The notes beneath the pieces were generated by a model. The model was not told the DNA's origin. It made no database searches and saw only the letters and a list, made by a program, of their open reading frames with translations. From assembly GCA_041572275.1 (NCBI GenBank), contig JBFFSQ010000136.1, forward strand, positions 1-8,160: a stretch of 8,160 nt of DNA, read 5' to 3'. This DNA comes from JBFFSQ01 sp041572275 (GTDB lineage Bacteria > Pseudomonadota > Gammaproteobacteria > SZUA-229). This document shows positions 1-6,706 of the stretch, one piece after another. The number at the start of each line of letters is the position of its first letter. Positions within the stretch are counted from its first letter, which is position 1. Position numbers and translations under genes: made by a program.

Positions 1-26
1 ATCAACGCTTTAGCGCATTTCACTTG

Positions 27-42
27 TGGCATATTTCGTGCA
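27..42 (+). promoter_or_regulatory. sigma-54 (-24/-12) promoter of glnA
   Basis: The sequence TGGCAT-ATTTC-GTGCA has the invariant GG and GC separated by exactly 10 bases (GG at 28-29, GC at 40-41), as required for RpoN. It differs from the consensus TGGCAC-N5-TTGCA at two positions. The predicted transcript start is near 53, giving a leader of about 75 nt before glnA. A sigma-54 promoter driven by NtrC is the standard arrangement for glnA in gammaproteobacteria. The NtrC enhancer sites expected about 100-150 bp upstream would lie outside the window, and no convincing dyad is visible in bases 1-26. Confidence 0.75.
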
Positions 43-127
43 AAATAAACGGCTGACAGAATTTTCACCACTGAGCTGATGAAATTCTATCGCTCAGTAA
101 TTACTAATTTCGATTTGGAGGACTTCA

Positions 128-1537
128 ATGTCTGCAAATGACGTTTTAAAAATGATGAAAGACAACGATGTAAAATTCGTTGACTTCCGTTTCACTGACC
201 CACGCGGAAAAGAACAGCACGTTTCAGTACCGGCTCACACTGTTGATGAAAGTACTTTTGAAGAAGGCAAAATGTTCGACGGTTCTTCAATCGAAGGCTG
301 GAAAGGCATTAACGAATCTGACATGATCATGATGCCTGATGCATCAACTGCTGTTATGGACCCCTTCTGTGAAGAAGTCACTATGAACATTTCATGTGAC
401 ATCATAGAGCCAGCAACTATGCAGGGCTACGAGCGTGACCCACGTTCTATCGCCAAGCGCGCTGAAGAGTATATGAAATCTACGGGTATCGCTGATACTG
501 CATACTTCGGTCCTGAAAATGAATTCTTTGTCTTTGACAGCGTTGCATGGCGTAATGACATGGGTGAAGTATTCTACAAGATCGGTTCTGAAGAAGCCGA
601 GTGGAGCAAAGGCGAGCAGACTGAGACTGGTAACCTGGGTCACCGTCCTGGCGTTAAAGGCGGTTATTTCCCTGTGCCTCCAGTTGATTCACTGCAGGAC
701 CTGCGTTCTGCCATGTGTCTGGTTATCGAAGACATGGGTGTAGAAACTGAAGTACATCATCACGAAGTTGCAACTGCAGGTCAGTGTGAAATCGGTGCTG
801 TATTCAACACACTGGTCAAGAAAGCTGACGAAGTTCAGAAACTGAAATACGCCATCCACAATGTGGCCCATGCCTATGGTAAAACTGCTACCTTCATGCC
901 TAAACCACTGGTTGGTGACAACGGTAACGGTATGCACGTGCATCAGTCTCTGGCTAAAGACGGCGTAAACCTGTTTACTGGCGACCTGTACGGCGGTCTG
1001 TCTGAAACTGCTCTGTACTACATCGGTGGTATCATCAAGCATGCTAAAGCACTGAATGCTTTCACCAATGCTTCAACTAATTCGTACAAACGTCTGGTGC
1101 CCGGTTTCGAAGCCCCTGTAATGCTGGCATACTCAGCACGTAACCGTTCTGCTTCTATCCGTATTCCTTTCATCAGCAATCCTAAGGGACGTCGTGTTGA
1201 AGTGCGTTTCCCAGATAACACTGCCAACCCATACCTGGCGTTTGCTGCTATGTTGATGGCTGGCCTGGACGGTATTGAGAACAAGATCCACCCTGGCGAT
1301 GCTATGGATAAGAACCTGTATGACCTGCCTCCTGAAGAAGAAAAGGCCATCCCACAGGTTGCCTTCTCTCTCGACGAAGCACTGAAAGCACTGGATGCAG
1401 ACCGTGAATTCCTGATCAAAGGTGGCGTATTCACTGATGACCAGATCACTGCCTACATCGAACTGAAAGACGAAGAAGTACAACGCTCTCGTCTGGCTGT
1501 TCACCCAGTTGAGTTTGACATGTACTACTCTGTCTAA
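128..1537 (+). CDS. glnA: Type I glutamine synthetase (GlnA), GSI-beta
   Basis: This enzyme makes L-glutamine from glutamate, ammonia and ATP, the main route of ammonium assimilation. It acts as a cytoplasmic dodecamer. The 469 residues match the usual 468-469 of the proteobacterial enzyme. An N-terminal beta-grasp domain with the DGSS motif (51-54) is followed by the catalytic domain: FGPENEFF with metal ligands E130 and E132, HHHEVATAGQCE (210-221) with E213 and E221, the GNGMHVHQS motif with H270, and the RNRSASIRIP arginine region (338-347). NLYDLPPEE holds Tyr398, the expected adenylylation site, so activity should be controlled by GlnE and PII. The start is fixed by GGAGG six bases before the ATG. 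The gene has its own sigma-54 promoter and terminator, so it is probably mostly monocistronic, with NtrC (encoded downstream) as activator. Confidence 0.98.
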   Translation: MSANDVLKMMKDNDVKFVDFRFTDPRGKEQHVSVPAHTVDESTFEEGKMFDGSSIEGWKGINESDMIMMPDASTAVMDPFCEEVTMNISCDIIEPATMQGYERDPRSIAKRAEEYMKSTGIADTAYFGPENEFFVFDSVAWRNDMGEVFYKIGSEEAEWSKGEQTETGNLGHRPGVKGGYFPVPPVDSLQDLRSAMCLVIEDMGVETEVHHHEVATAGQCEIGAVFNTLVKKADEVQKLKYAIHNVAHAYGKTATFMPKPLVGDNGNGMHVHQSLAKDGVNLFTGDLYGGLSETALYYIGGIIKHAKALNAFTNASTNSYKRLVPGFEAPVMLAYSARNRSASIRIPFISNPKGRRVEVRFPDNTANPYLAFAAMLMAGLDGIENKIHPGDAMDKNLYDLPPEEEKAIPQVAFSLDEALKALDADREFLIKGGVFTDDQITAYIELKDEEVQRSRLAVHPVEFDMYYSV

Positions 1538-1548
1538 ACGGCAGAGTG

Positions 1549-1578
1549 CCACTGCGAAGCCATACGGCTTTGCAGTGG
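1549..1578 (+). other. Stable 3'-UTR hairpin of glnA
   Basis: CCACTGCGAAGCC pairs with GGCTTTGCAGTGG over 13 bp, including one G-U pair, around an ATAC tetraloop. The stem begins 11 bases after the glnA stop codon. No T-run follows it, so it is not a terminator itself. Together with the intrinsic terminator just downstream it gives glnA a compact, structured 3' UTR of about 80 nt. It may protect the mRNA 3' end, or be part of a 3'-UTR-derived small RNA. Confidence 0.6.
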
Positions 1579-1591
1579 ATCACAAAGACTC

Positions 1592-1620
1592 AAAACGCCC
1601 CGCAAGTCGGGGCGTTTTTT
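1592..1620 (+). terminator. Intrinsic terminator of glnA
   Basis: An 11-bp stem, AAAACGCCCCG against CGGGGCGTTTT with the five-base loop CAAGT, runs into six consecutive T. This is a textbook rho-independent terminator. It separates glnA from the DUF4124 gene. Confidence 0.93.
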
Positions 1621-1657
1621 GTTTGCACAAGTACATAATTCAAACTAAGCTCAACCT

Positions 1658-2209
1658 ATGAAAAAAATACTTATTCTGGCCTTATTGGCCCTGCCCTTAA
1701 TGGCCCAAGCCGCGCTTTACAAGTGGGTTGATGATAATGGCGAAGTGGTCTATTCCGACACACCACCACAAAAACAGGCTGAAGAAATCCGGCCACCCAG
1801 CCTGAATGTGACACCAGCGGTCAAATACAAGGCCAAAGAAGCGCCAGCGGCTGACGAAGCGCCAGTAGCTTTCAGCTATAGCGAATTTAAAGTGACCAGT
1901 CCCGCCATGGAAGAAACGATACGCAATAACAATGGCTCCCTGACTGTCACTGTGTCACTGACACCGGAGCTCAGTACTGAACACGGCCATACCATCGCTT
2001 TTCTGGTTGATGGCAAAGTCAAAGTGAAAAATTCAACCAGCCTGAGCAAGACTCTGACATTCATCGAGCGTGGCACCCATAGCATTTCAGCCAAGGTTAA
2101 GGACGTTAATGGCAAAACAGTTATTGCTACCGACAGTGTCACTATACATATGTTCCGAGGCTCCAAATTACTTCCCAAACCTGCACAGAAAAAGCCTAAA
2201 GCCCCCTAA
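1658..2209 (+). CDS. Secreted DUF4124 domain protein with Ig-like C-terminal region
   Basis: This is a 183-residue exported protein of unknown function. Residues 1-18 form a Sec signal peptide: two lysines, a leucine-rich core and an AQA-A cleavage context. The next segment, ALYKWVDDNGEVVYSDTPP (19-37), is the hallmark of DUF4124, a short beta-hairpin-like module found in periplasmic or envelope proteins. A Pro/Ala/Glu/Lys-rich linker (about 40-72) leads to a beta-rich region (about 75-167) that looks like one Ig or fibronectin-like domain. The C-tail is Lys/Pro-rich. From memory, DUF4124 genes often sit between glnA and ntrBC in gammaproteobacteria, but no link to nitrogen metabolism has been shown that I can name. 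There is no clear Shine-Dalgarno before the ATG. The start is chosen because it begins the signal peptide. Codon use is like that of its neighbours. Confidence 0.88.
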   Translation: MKKILILALLALPLMAQAALYKWVDDNGEVVYSDTPPQKQAEEIRPPSLNVTPAVKYKAKEAPAADEAPVAFSYSEFKVTSPAMEETIRNNNGSLTVTVSLTPELSTEHGHTIAFLVDGKVKVKNSTSLSKTLTFIERGTHSISAKVKDVNGKTVIATDSVTIHMFRGSKLLPKPAQKKPKAP

Positions 2210-2235
2210 TTGTGCACACCAACCTGAGCTTGCAT

Positions 2236-2258
2236 GTGCGCACCATTATGGTGCACAC
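2236..2258. promoter_or_regulatory. NtrC operator upstream of glnL
   Basis: The core GCACC-ATTAT-GGTGC (2240-2254) is a perfect dyad with a 5-base spacer. It extends to 9-base arms with a single mismatch. The core closely resembles the E. coli glnA NtrC enhancer, GCACC-N5-GGTGC. It lies 27 bp after the DUF4124 gene and about 190 bp before glnL, so it probably gives autoregulation of glnLG by NtrC. Whether it activates (through the sigma-54 box at 2413) or represses a weak housekeeping promoter cannot be told from sequence. Confidence 0.8.
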
Positions 2259-2412
2259 TGTAAGCTAATCATCTATATACAGGTTGCATGATCTTTATCA
2301 CAGGTAATCACAGCCCATTCGCCCCACATCTGTGCGATTTAAGCCATTGATTCTAAAGAATAAACTAAATCATCTACATATCGCAGATATTAATCTCAGA
2401 TGTAAAAACTTT

Positions 2413-2428
2413 TGGTTTAGATCTTGCT
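2413..2428 (+). promoter_or_regulatory. Possible sigma-54 promoter of glnLG
   Basis: TGGTTT-AGATC-TTGCT keeps the GG-N10-GC spacing (GG 2414-2415, GC 2426-2427) and a perfect -12 TTGCT. The -24 element has lost the usual CA(C) after TGG. The predicted start, near 2439, is only about 2 bases before the glnL ATG and about 192 bp from the NtrC dyad centre. The enhancer distance is typical, but the nearly absent leader is odd and lowers confidence. Confidence 0.4.
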
Positions 2429-2440
2429 TTAATAAACAGT

Positions 2441-3520
2441 ATGTCTCACAAATTACCACAACTCGATGGCATTCAACGGACAGTACTCGATAACCTGAGC
2501 ACAGCTGTGGTTTTGCTTGATGCTGATCTCCGCATTCAGTATTTAAACCCGGCAGGTGAAAATCTGTTCCAGATTAGCTACAAGCGCGCATTACATCTGC
2601 CACTGGATAAAATACTCTTCATTGATGCCAGATTCCTACAACGCCTGGACAGCGTGCTAGATAACCATCAGCCCTTTGCCGAGCATGAAGTGAGCCTGCA
2701 TATCAGTCCAAGTCAAAAAATTACGGTCGATTACATGGTCACTCCCATACAGACGTCGGATCGAGATCCCTGCCTGTTGCTGGAAATTTCTCAGCTGGAC
2801 CGACTGTTGCGCATTGCTCGCGAGGAAAAACTGCTTAACGAACAGAGCGCCACCCGTAATGTAATTCGAGGTATGGCGCATGAAATTAAGAACCCACTGG
2901 GTGGTTTACGCGGTGCAGCTCAGCTACTGGAACGCGAACTGCCCAACGAAGACCTGAAAGAATACACCCAGATCATCATTGGTGAAGCCGACCGTCTACA
3001 GAACCTGGTCAATCGTATGCTGGGTCCCAATAATGTGCCTAACAAACAGCTAATCAATATTCATCAGGTGCTCGAACATGTCCGTCATCTGGTACAGGGT
3101 GAGTTACCTCCGGGTATATTTTTTAATCTTGACTATGATCCCAGCCTGCCAGAGCTGATGGCGGATAATGAGCTGCTCATTCAGGCCGTGCTCAATATCA
3201 CCCGAAATGCGGTAGCCGCACTCGGTGAAGCCGGTGAAATCACCTTCCGAACACGTCCTCAGCGACACTTTACCATTGGGCATACCCATCACCGTCTGGT
3301 ATTGCAGGTCGATATTATTGATAACGGCCCAGGTATACCGGATGAACTCATAGACCAGATCTTTTATCCCATGGTGACCGGTCGAGCCGATGGCACCGGC
3401 CTGGGACTGTCCATTGCCCAGTCGCTGATTAATCAACATAACGGCCTGATCGAATGTCACAGTCAGCCAGGCAATACCGTTTTTACAATTTATTTACCTC
3501 TGGAGACCAGTAATGCCTGA
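2441..3520 (+). CDS. glnL: Nitrogen regulation sensor histidine kinase/phosphatase NtrB (GlnL)
   Basis: This soluble cytoplasmic kinase phosphorylates NtrC when nitrogen is short. When PII signals sufficiency, it dephosphorylates NtrC. Residues about 12-115 form a PAS domain (LLDADLRIQYLNPAGENLF). The HisKA dimerisation helix has RGMAHEIKNPLGGLRGAAQLL with phospho-acceptor His147. The ATPase domain has the N-box NITRNAVAAL (252-261), the G1 box DNGPGIP (294-300), FYPMVTGR, and the G2 box GTGLGLSIA (318-326). There is no transmembrane segment. At 359 residues it is close to the roughly 350 of the enterobacterial protein and matches it along its length. The ATG at 2441 has no recognisable Shine-Dalgarno, yet no upstream or early internal ATG, GTG or TTG start exists in frame, so this start stands. 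The 3' end overlaps glnG by 8 nt. Confidence 0.97.
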   Translation: MSHKLPQLDGIQRTVLDNLSTAVVLLDADLRIQYLNPAGENLFQISYKRALHLPLDKILFIDARFLQRLDSVLDNHQPFAEHEVSLHISPSQKITVDYMVTPIQTSDRDPCLLLEISQLDRLLRIAREEKLLNEQSATRNVIRGMAHEIKNPLGGLRGAAQLLERELPNEDLKEYTQIIIGEADRLQNLVNRMLGPNNVPNKQLINIHQVLEHVRHLVQGELPPGIFFNLDYDPSLPELMADNELLIQAVLNITRNAVAALGEAGEITFRTRPQRHFTIGHTHHRLVLQVDIIDNGPGIPDELIDQIFYPMVTGRADGTGLGLSIAQSLINQHNGLIECHSQPGNTVFTIYLPLETSNA

Positions 3521-4916
3521 ACAGCACATCTGGGTCATTGATGACGACCAATCCATTCGTTGGGTGCTAGAAAAAGCCCTTAACCAGTCCGGCTTTTCAG
3601 TCAGTAGTTTTGAATCTGCCGACTCAGCCCTGGATTCACTGACAAACACACGACCCAATGCCATTATTACCGACATCCGTATGCCAGGCATGGACGGCCT
3701 CGATTTTTTACAGTTACTCAGTGAACAACACCCGAATATCCCAGTCATCATTATGACGGCCCATTCTGATCTCGACAGTGCTGTTTCGGCCTACCAGGGC
3801 GGTGCCTTTGAATACTTGCCCAAACCCTTTGATATTGACGAAGCAGTCGATCTCGCTCAACGCGCCTGCAAAAAAAGTGAAGAGCAGGCATCACGTGACG
3901 GTTCACAGGTCCATGAAGATACACCTGAAATCATTGGCGAAGCACCGGCCATGCAAGAAGTATTTCGTGCCATTGGTCGTCTGTCCAAATCTAATATCAC
4001 TGTACTGATCAACGGTGAATCCGGAACTGGTAAAGAGCTGGTCGCCAGTGCCCTGCATAAGCACAGCCCACGGGCCGATCGACCCTTCATCGCCATCAAT
4101 ACTGCCGCAATACCTAAAGACCTGCTTGAATCCGAACTGTTTGGTCATGAACGTGGCGCCTTCACCGGTGCTACCGCACAACGTCGTGGCCGATTTGAGC
4201 AGGCAGATGGCGGCACACTGTTCCTTGATGAAATCGGTGACATGCCATCGGATCTACAGACCCGTTTATTACGTGTGCTGGCCGACGGACAGTTTTATCG
4301 CGTCGGTGGCCATACCCCGATCAAATCGGATGTCCGCATCATCACGGCCACCCATCAGGATCTGGAAGAACGGGTCAAACAGGGTCTGTTCCGTGAGGAT
4401 CTGTTCCATCGCCTCAATGTCATCCGTATACAAATTCCCCCCTTGCGTGAACGCAAGGAAGACATACCCGCCCTGCTGCATTTATTTCTGCAACAATCTG
4501 CCCAGGAAATCGGTGTTGAAGCCAAACATCTGTTACCTGATGTAGAGGCCTATCTGTCTAATCTCGACTGGCCGGGTAATGTTCGGCAACTGGAAAATGC
4601 CTGTCGCTGGCTCACGGTGATGGCCTCCAGCCGTGAAGTACACATGTCGGACCTGCCACCGGAGCTATTACCGCAGTCTGTTGAGCCGACAGAAACGGTT
4701 CAACAGAACTGGGAGTCCTCGTTACAACGCTGGGCTGAACAGCAACTGGCTCTCGGAAAAGAAGACCTGCTCGACGATGCCATGCCAAAATTCGAGCGCA
4801 TCATGATAGAAGCCGCCCTGGCCAAGACCAGTGGCAAGCGGCAGGAAGCGGCCAAGTTATTAGGCTGGGGGCGTAATACGCTGACGCGAAAAATCAAGGA
4901 ACTTGAGATGGAATAA
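3513..4916 (+). CDS. glnG: Nitrogen regulator NtrC (GlnG), sigma-54 activator
   Basis: This response regulator, once phosphorylated by NtrB, binds enhancer dyads and hydrolyses ATP to open sigma-54 promoters such as that of glnA. The receiver domain (about 5-120) has the acidic pair D11-D12, phospho-acceptor Asp54 (TDIRMPGMDG), Thr82 and Lys104 (LPKPF). The AAA+ domain (about 139-370) has Walker A GESGTGKE (168-175), the sigma-54-contacting loop GAFTGA (215-220), Walker B GGTLFLDE (233-240), and LFREDLFHRLNVI with the arginine finger region. WPGNVRQLEN (353-362) follows. A Fis-type helix-turn-helix ends the protein (about 425-463: KRQEAAKLLGWGRNTLTRKI). The 467 residues match the family length of about 469. 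The start is supported by GGAG seven bases upstream and by the 8-nt overlap with glnL, which indicates translational coupling. Confidence 0.98.
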   Translation: MPEQHIWVIDDDQSIRWVLEKALNQSGFSVSSFESADSALDSLTNTRPNAIITDIRMPGMDGLDFLQLLSEQHPNIPVIIMTAHSDLDSAVSAYQGGAFEYLPKPFDIDEAVDLAQRACKKSEEQASRDGSQVHEDTPEIIGEAPAMQEVFRAIGRLSKSNITVLINGESGTGKELVASALHKHSPRADRPFIAINTAAIPKDLLESELFGHERGAFTGATAQRRGRFEQADGGTLFLDEIGDMPSDLQTRLLRVLADGQFYRVGGHTPIKSDVRIITATHQDLEERVKQGLFREDLFHRLNVIRIQIPPLRERKEDIPALLHLFLQQSAQEIGVEAKHLLPDVEAYLSNLDWPGNVRQLENACRWLTVMASSREVHMSDLPPELLPQSVEPTETVQQNWESSLQRWAEQQLALGKEDLLDDAMPKFERIMIEAALAKTSGKRQEAAKLLGWGRNTLTRKIKELEME

Positions 4917-5010
4917 CTAAATGTTTCCCGTAGGGAACTTACACGCGTACATCTACTTTAAACCTGTAACAAGCTTCGCTTTAAACATAGGCGCTGTTGT
5001 TGTACCAATA

Positions 5011-5037
5011 AAAAAGGCCTGATAAATCAGGCCTTTT
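5011..5037. terminator. Bidirectional terminator between glnG and the prepilin gene
   Basis: AAAAAGGCCTGA and TCAGGCCTTTTT form a nearly perfect inverted repeat around TAAA. The T-run on each strand makes it an intrinsic terminator both for glnLG (+ strand, about 95 bp after the stop) and for the converging prepilin gene (- strand, 25 bp after its stop). The 95 bp between glnG and this hairpin holds only a small weak stem (TTCCC-GTA-GGGAA, 4925-4937) and no gene. Confidence 0.92.
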
Positions 5038-5061
5038 TAACACTAATGCATATCTACTCAA

Positions 5062-5688
5062 TTACAATGTTTTACACACAATGTAGACAGTTCCAGCTTG
5101 AACACCATATATCGCATCAGGGCCATCATTCTGAACATCACCCAGAATACCATCACCATCATCCAGGTTACGGTCCAGGATTTCACCAAATTCGGCCGCC
5201 ATATTATTCATGCAGATAATAATACCTGAAGCAATCCCGGTATCATTATCACCGCCACTGCCACCGCCAGCTTCTTCAACACCAAATACGCCACCAAAAG
5301 GATGGGTCGGAGGCACCATTGAATCAGCGGCAGTAAGAGGGGCACCGGTAATTAAGCCGGCCTGACGCAAATGTTCCCAAACCATTGCACTTTCATCTGC
5401 TGAAGCAATAGATGTCCATCCACCATCAATCAGGCCATTGCCATCACCATCGACAACAAGACCACCCCAACGAGCGTTCGCATTAGGATCATCACCCGGC
5501 AACGCCGCATAGCGATCCTGGTAGGAATAAATGGCTGCTGCAATACCATCCAAACTACTGATAGCATTTCTGACCCTTGAATTGTTGATCATTTCCTGGC
5601 CTTTGAGCACGCCGCCCAGTAATAAGCCAATGATGACCATAACGATTGCAATTTCAATCAGCGTAAAACCAGATTGACGTTTATTCAT
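5062..5688 (-). CDS. Prepilin-like protein with type IV N-terminal methylation motif and acidic Ca2+-like loops
   Basis: This is a 208-residue type IV pilin or type II secretion pseudopilin-like subunit. The leader MNKRQSG is cut by prepilin peptidase before F8. The mature hydrophobic helix FTLIEIAIVMVIIGLLLGG carries the conserved Glu at +5 (E12). The sequence YQDRYAALPGDDPNA (56-70) is typical of a widespread prepilin-like family of unknown specific role. DGDGNGLIDGG (80-90) and the acidic stretch 176-188 look like Ca2+-binding loops. Cys159 and Cys205 could form the C-terminal disulfide common in pilins. The start is well supported by GGAGAG about five bases before the ATG. It probably has its own sigma-54 promoter (5725-5740) and an NtrC-like site further up, unlike the pilin-type genes before it. 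Whether it is a structural or minor subunit cannot be decided. Confidence 0.9.
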   Translation of the reverse strand: MNKRQSGFTLIEIAIVMVIIGLLLGGVLKGQEMINNSRVRNAISSLDGIAAAIYSYQDRYAALPGDDPNANARWGGLVVDGDGNGLIDGGWTSIASADESAMVWEHLRQAGLITGAPLTAADSMVPPTHPFGGVFGVEEAGGGSGGDNDTGIASGIIICMNNMAAEFGEILDRNLDDGDGILGDVQNDGPDAIYGVQAGTVYIVCKTL

Positions 5689-5724
5689 TGATACTCTCCA
5701 AAAATTTGACGTTTACCGATTAAC

Positions 5725-5740
5725 AGCAATAGTTATGCCA
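5725..5740 (-). promoter_or_regulatory. sigma-54 promoter of the 5062-5688 prepilin gene
   Basis: On the minus strand the sequence reads TGGCAT-AACTA-TTGCT. GG-N10-GC is exact, -24 has one mismatch to TGGCAC, and -12 TTGCT is perfect. This is the best sigma-54 match in the window. The predicted start near 5714 gives a leader of about 26 nt that contains the GGAGAG ribosome site. The region between it and the NtrC-like dyad is rich in A/T runs (5764-5830), as expected of a bendable enhancer-promoter spacer. Sigma-54 control of pilins is established for pilA under PilR in Pseudomonas, so an activator other than NtrC is possible. Confidence 0.75.
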
Positions 5741-5841
5741 GGGGATAATATTGCATTTAATACACGTAATTTAGCACAGTTTTAAAAAAATACATGAAAT
5801 AGTAAGAAAAAAACAATGACTTAAATGATATTTCTCAAGCG

Positions 5842-5851
5842 GTTTCGAAAC
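5842..5851. repeat. 10-bp perfect palindrome GTTTCGAAAC
   Basis: This perfect palindrome lies between the NtrC-like site and the sigma-54 box, centred about 132 bp upstream of the predicted start. It could be an operator for another regulator. A 10-bp palindrome is short and the flanks are not symmetrical, so this is a weak call. Confidence 0.3.
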
Positions 5852-5866
5852 ACTGCCAAACAATCA

Positions 5867-5881
5867 ACACCTAAGTGGTGC
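5867..5881. promoter_or_regulatory. Putative NtrC binding site upstream of the prepilin gene
   Basis: ACACC-TAAGT-GGTGC matches GCACC-N5-GGTGC in 9 of the 10 arm bases and has the same 5-base spacer as the glnL operator at 2240-2254. Its centre (5874) is about 160 bp upstream of the predicted sigma-54 start at 5714, a usual enhancer distance. It lies in non-coding DNA 61 bp after the stop of the preceding gene. Only one such site is visible here, whereas strong NtrC enhancers usually have two. Confidence 0.55.
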
Positions 5882-5941
5882 GGGACAACAAATATTTCAC
5901 ATAATAACCAGGGCCGAAACCCGATAACCCTAAATATTGTG

Positions 5942-6706
5942 CTACAAACGACCCGCTGCTAGCATTTTCGCATAAACAATATTCGGAGAAATCCAGGTCA
6001 CAATATCATTAAAGGTAACACCGGTTTCAATACGGGTACTGGCATAAAAAAACCGGTCATTGCTAATATCATAAGCTGGTAGACCACATCCACTATTCAC
6101 CGTCGCTTCACCGGCATTTTCGTTCTCACTGGCACTGGGATTGCTCCAGTTACTGCCCATGCTGAATACCACAGCCACCGCACTATCGGCCACAATGTCT
6201 GCAGAGGGTGCACCTGCACAAGCCACTCCAGTATTGCTACATACCTGCAAATTCGGGTTTAAGTTGATCACACCAACATTCCCCATTTCTCCCGTCACCA
6301 CAAAATCATCACTACCATTACCATCTGCATCCGAATTGGTAATACTGTAACGGTATGGATTTCCCCATGGGTCGAGTAATAAACCATCACAATTCACACC
6401 TCCCTGGAGTCCAAGAGTAGTCGATGCGATAAAGCCATGATAACTGTTACAATTAACAGCACCACCACCATCAGACACCCCACCAAGGCCCGGTTGTGTC
6501 GGACAGGGTAATCGATCACTAGCTATAGCAAAGCCATACAATGCTTCTTCAATGGCTTTCATTTCGCGCTGAGCTTTCTTAATATTGTTACTTTCACGCT
6601 GGGCACCCATAGGCGTGATGACCGCGGCCAGTAAGAAGCCAAGTATTAACATTACTATGGCAACTTCGATCAGGGTAAAACCCCGATTGTCAACCAGGCG
6701 TATCAT
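5942..6706 (-). CDS. GspG/H-like prepilin with type IV N-terminal methylation motif
   Basis: This is a pseudopilin or minor pilin-like subunit of a type IV pilus or type II secretion-like machine, 254 residues from the chosen start. The leader MIRLVDNRG is followed by FTLIEVAIVMLILGFLLAAVI with Glu at +5. Positions here count from the chosen start. RLPCP (about 65-69), DPWGNPYRY (about 112-120, a motif shared with GspG major pseudopilins), a DADGNGSDD acidic loop (about 126-134), AVVFSMGSN (about 178-186) and a C-terminal FNDIVTWISPNIVYAKMLAAG segment are visible. Several cysteines (about 68, 86, 106, 156, 163, 207) may form disulfides. I choose the ATG at 6704-6706 over the one six bases upstream. 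GAGGG lies seven bases before it but only two before the other. Its ATGA overlaps the stop of the upstream gene, indicating translational coupling. The longer form would start at 6712. Confidence 0.88.
   Translation of the reverse strand: MIRLVDNRGFTLIEVAIVMLILGFLLAAVITPMGAQRESNNIKKAQREMKAIEEALYGFAIASDRLPCPTQPGLGGVSDGGGAVNCNSYHGFIASTTLGLQGGVNCDGLLLDPWGNPYRYSITNSDADGNGSDDFVVTGEMGNVGVINLNPNLQVCSNTGVACAGAPSADIVADSAVAVVFSMGSNWSNPSASENENAGEATVNSGCGLPAYDISNDRFFYASTRIETGVTFNDIVTWISPNIVYAKMLAAGRL

Noticed and set aside
1018..1449. Long open frames opposite glnA, glnG and the pilin genes.
   Set aside because: They lie fully inside well-supported genes, have no family features, and reflect the codon bias of the real gene on the other strand.
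1623..1651. Possible sigma-70 promoter for the DUF4124 gene (TTGCAC, 17 bases, TAAGCT).
   Set aside because: Each hexamer matches the consensus in only three of six positions, so it is too weak to call.
2211..2218. TGTGCACA palindrome about 32 bp from the centre of the glnL NtrC dyad, as a possible second NtrC site.
   Set aside because: The spacing suits paired NtrC sites, but the sequence lacks the GCACC-N5-GGTGC form, so it is only a GTGCAC coincidence.
2371..2402. Nested small inverted repeats (CATCT/AGATG and ATATC-GCA-GATAT) before glnL.
   Set aside because: They are short and AT-rich and match no regulator site I know, so they are likely chance.
5862..5874. AATCAACACCTAA as an IHF site (WATCAANNNNTTR with one mismatch) near the prepilin promoter.
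   Set aside because: IHF motifs are loose and common in AT-rich DNA, and this one overlaps the NtrC-like dyad instead of lying between it and the promoter.
5888..5940. Imperfect inverted repeat (ACAAATATTT against AAATATTGT) just after the 5942-6706 gene, as a terminator.
   Set aside because: The arms are short and AT-rich, the interior is about 34 bases, and no T-run follows on the minus strand. Read-through into the next gene remains possible.
6196..6206. GGTGCACC palindrome as an additional NtrC site.
   Set aside because: It lies inside the coding sequence of the GspG/H-like gene, has no 5-base spacer, and is not near a sigma-54 box.
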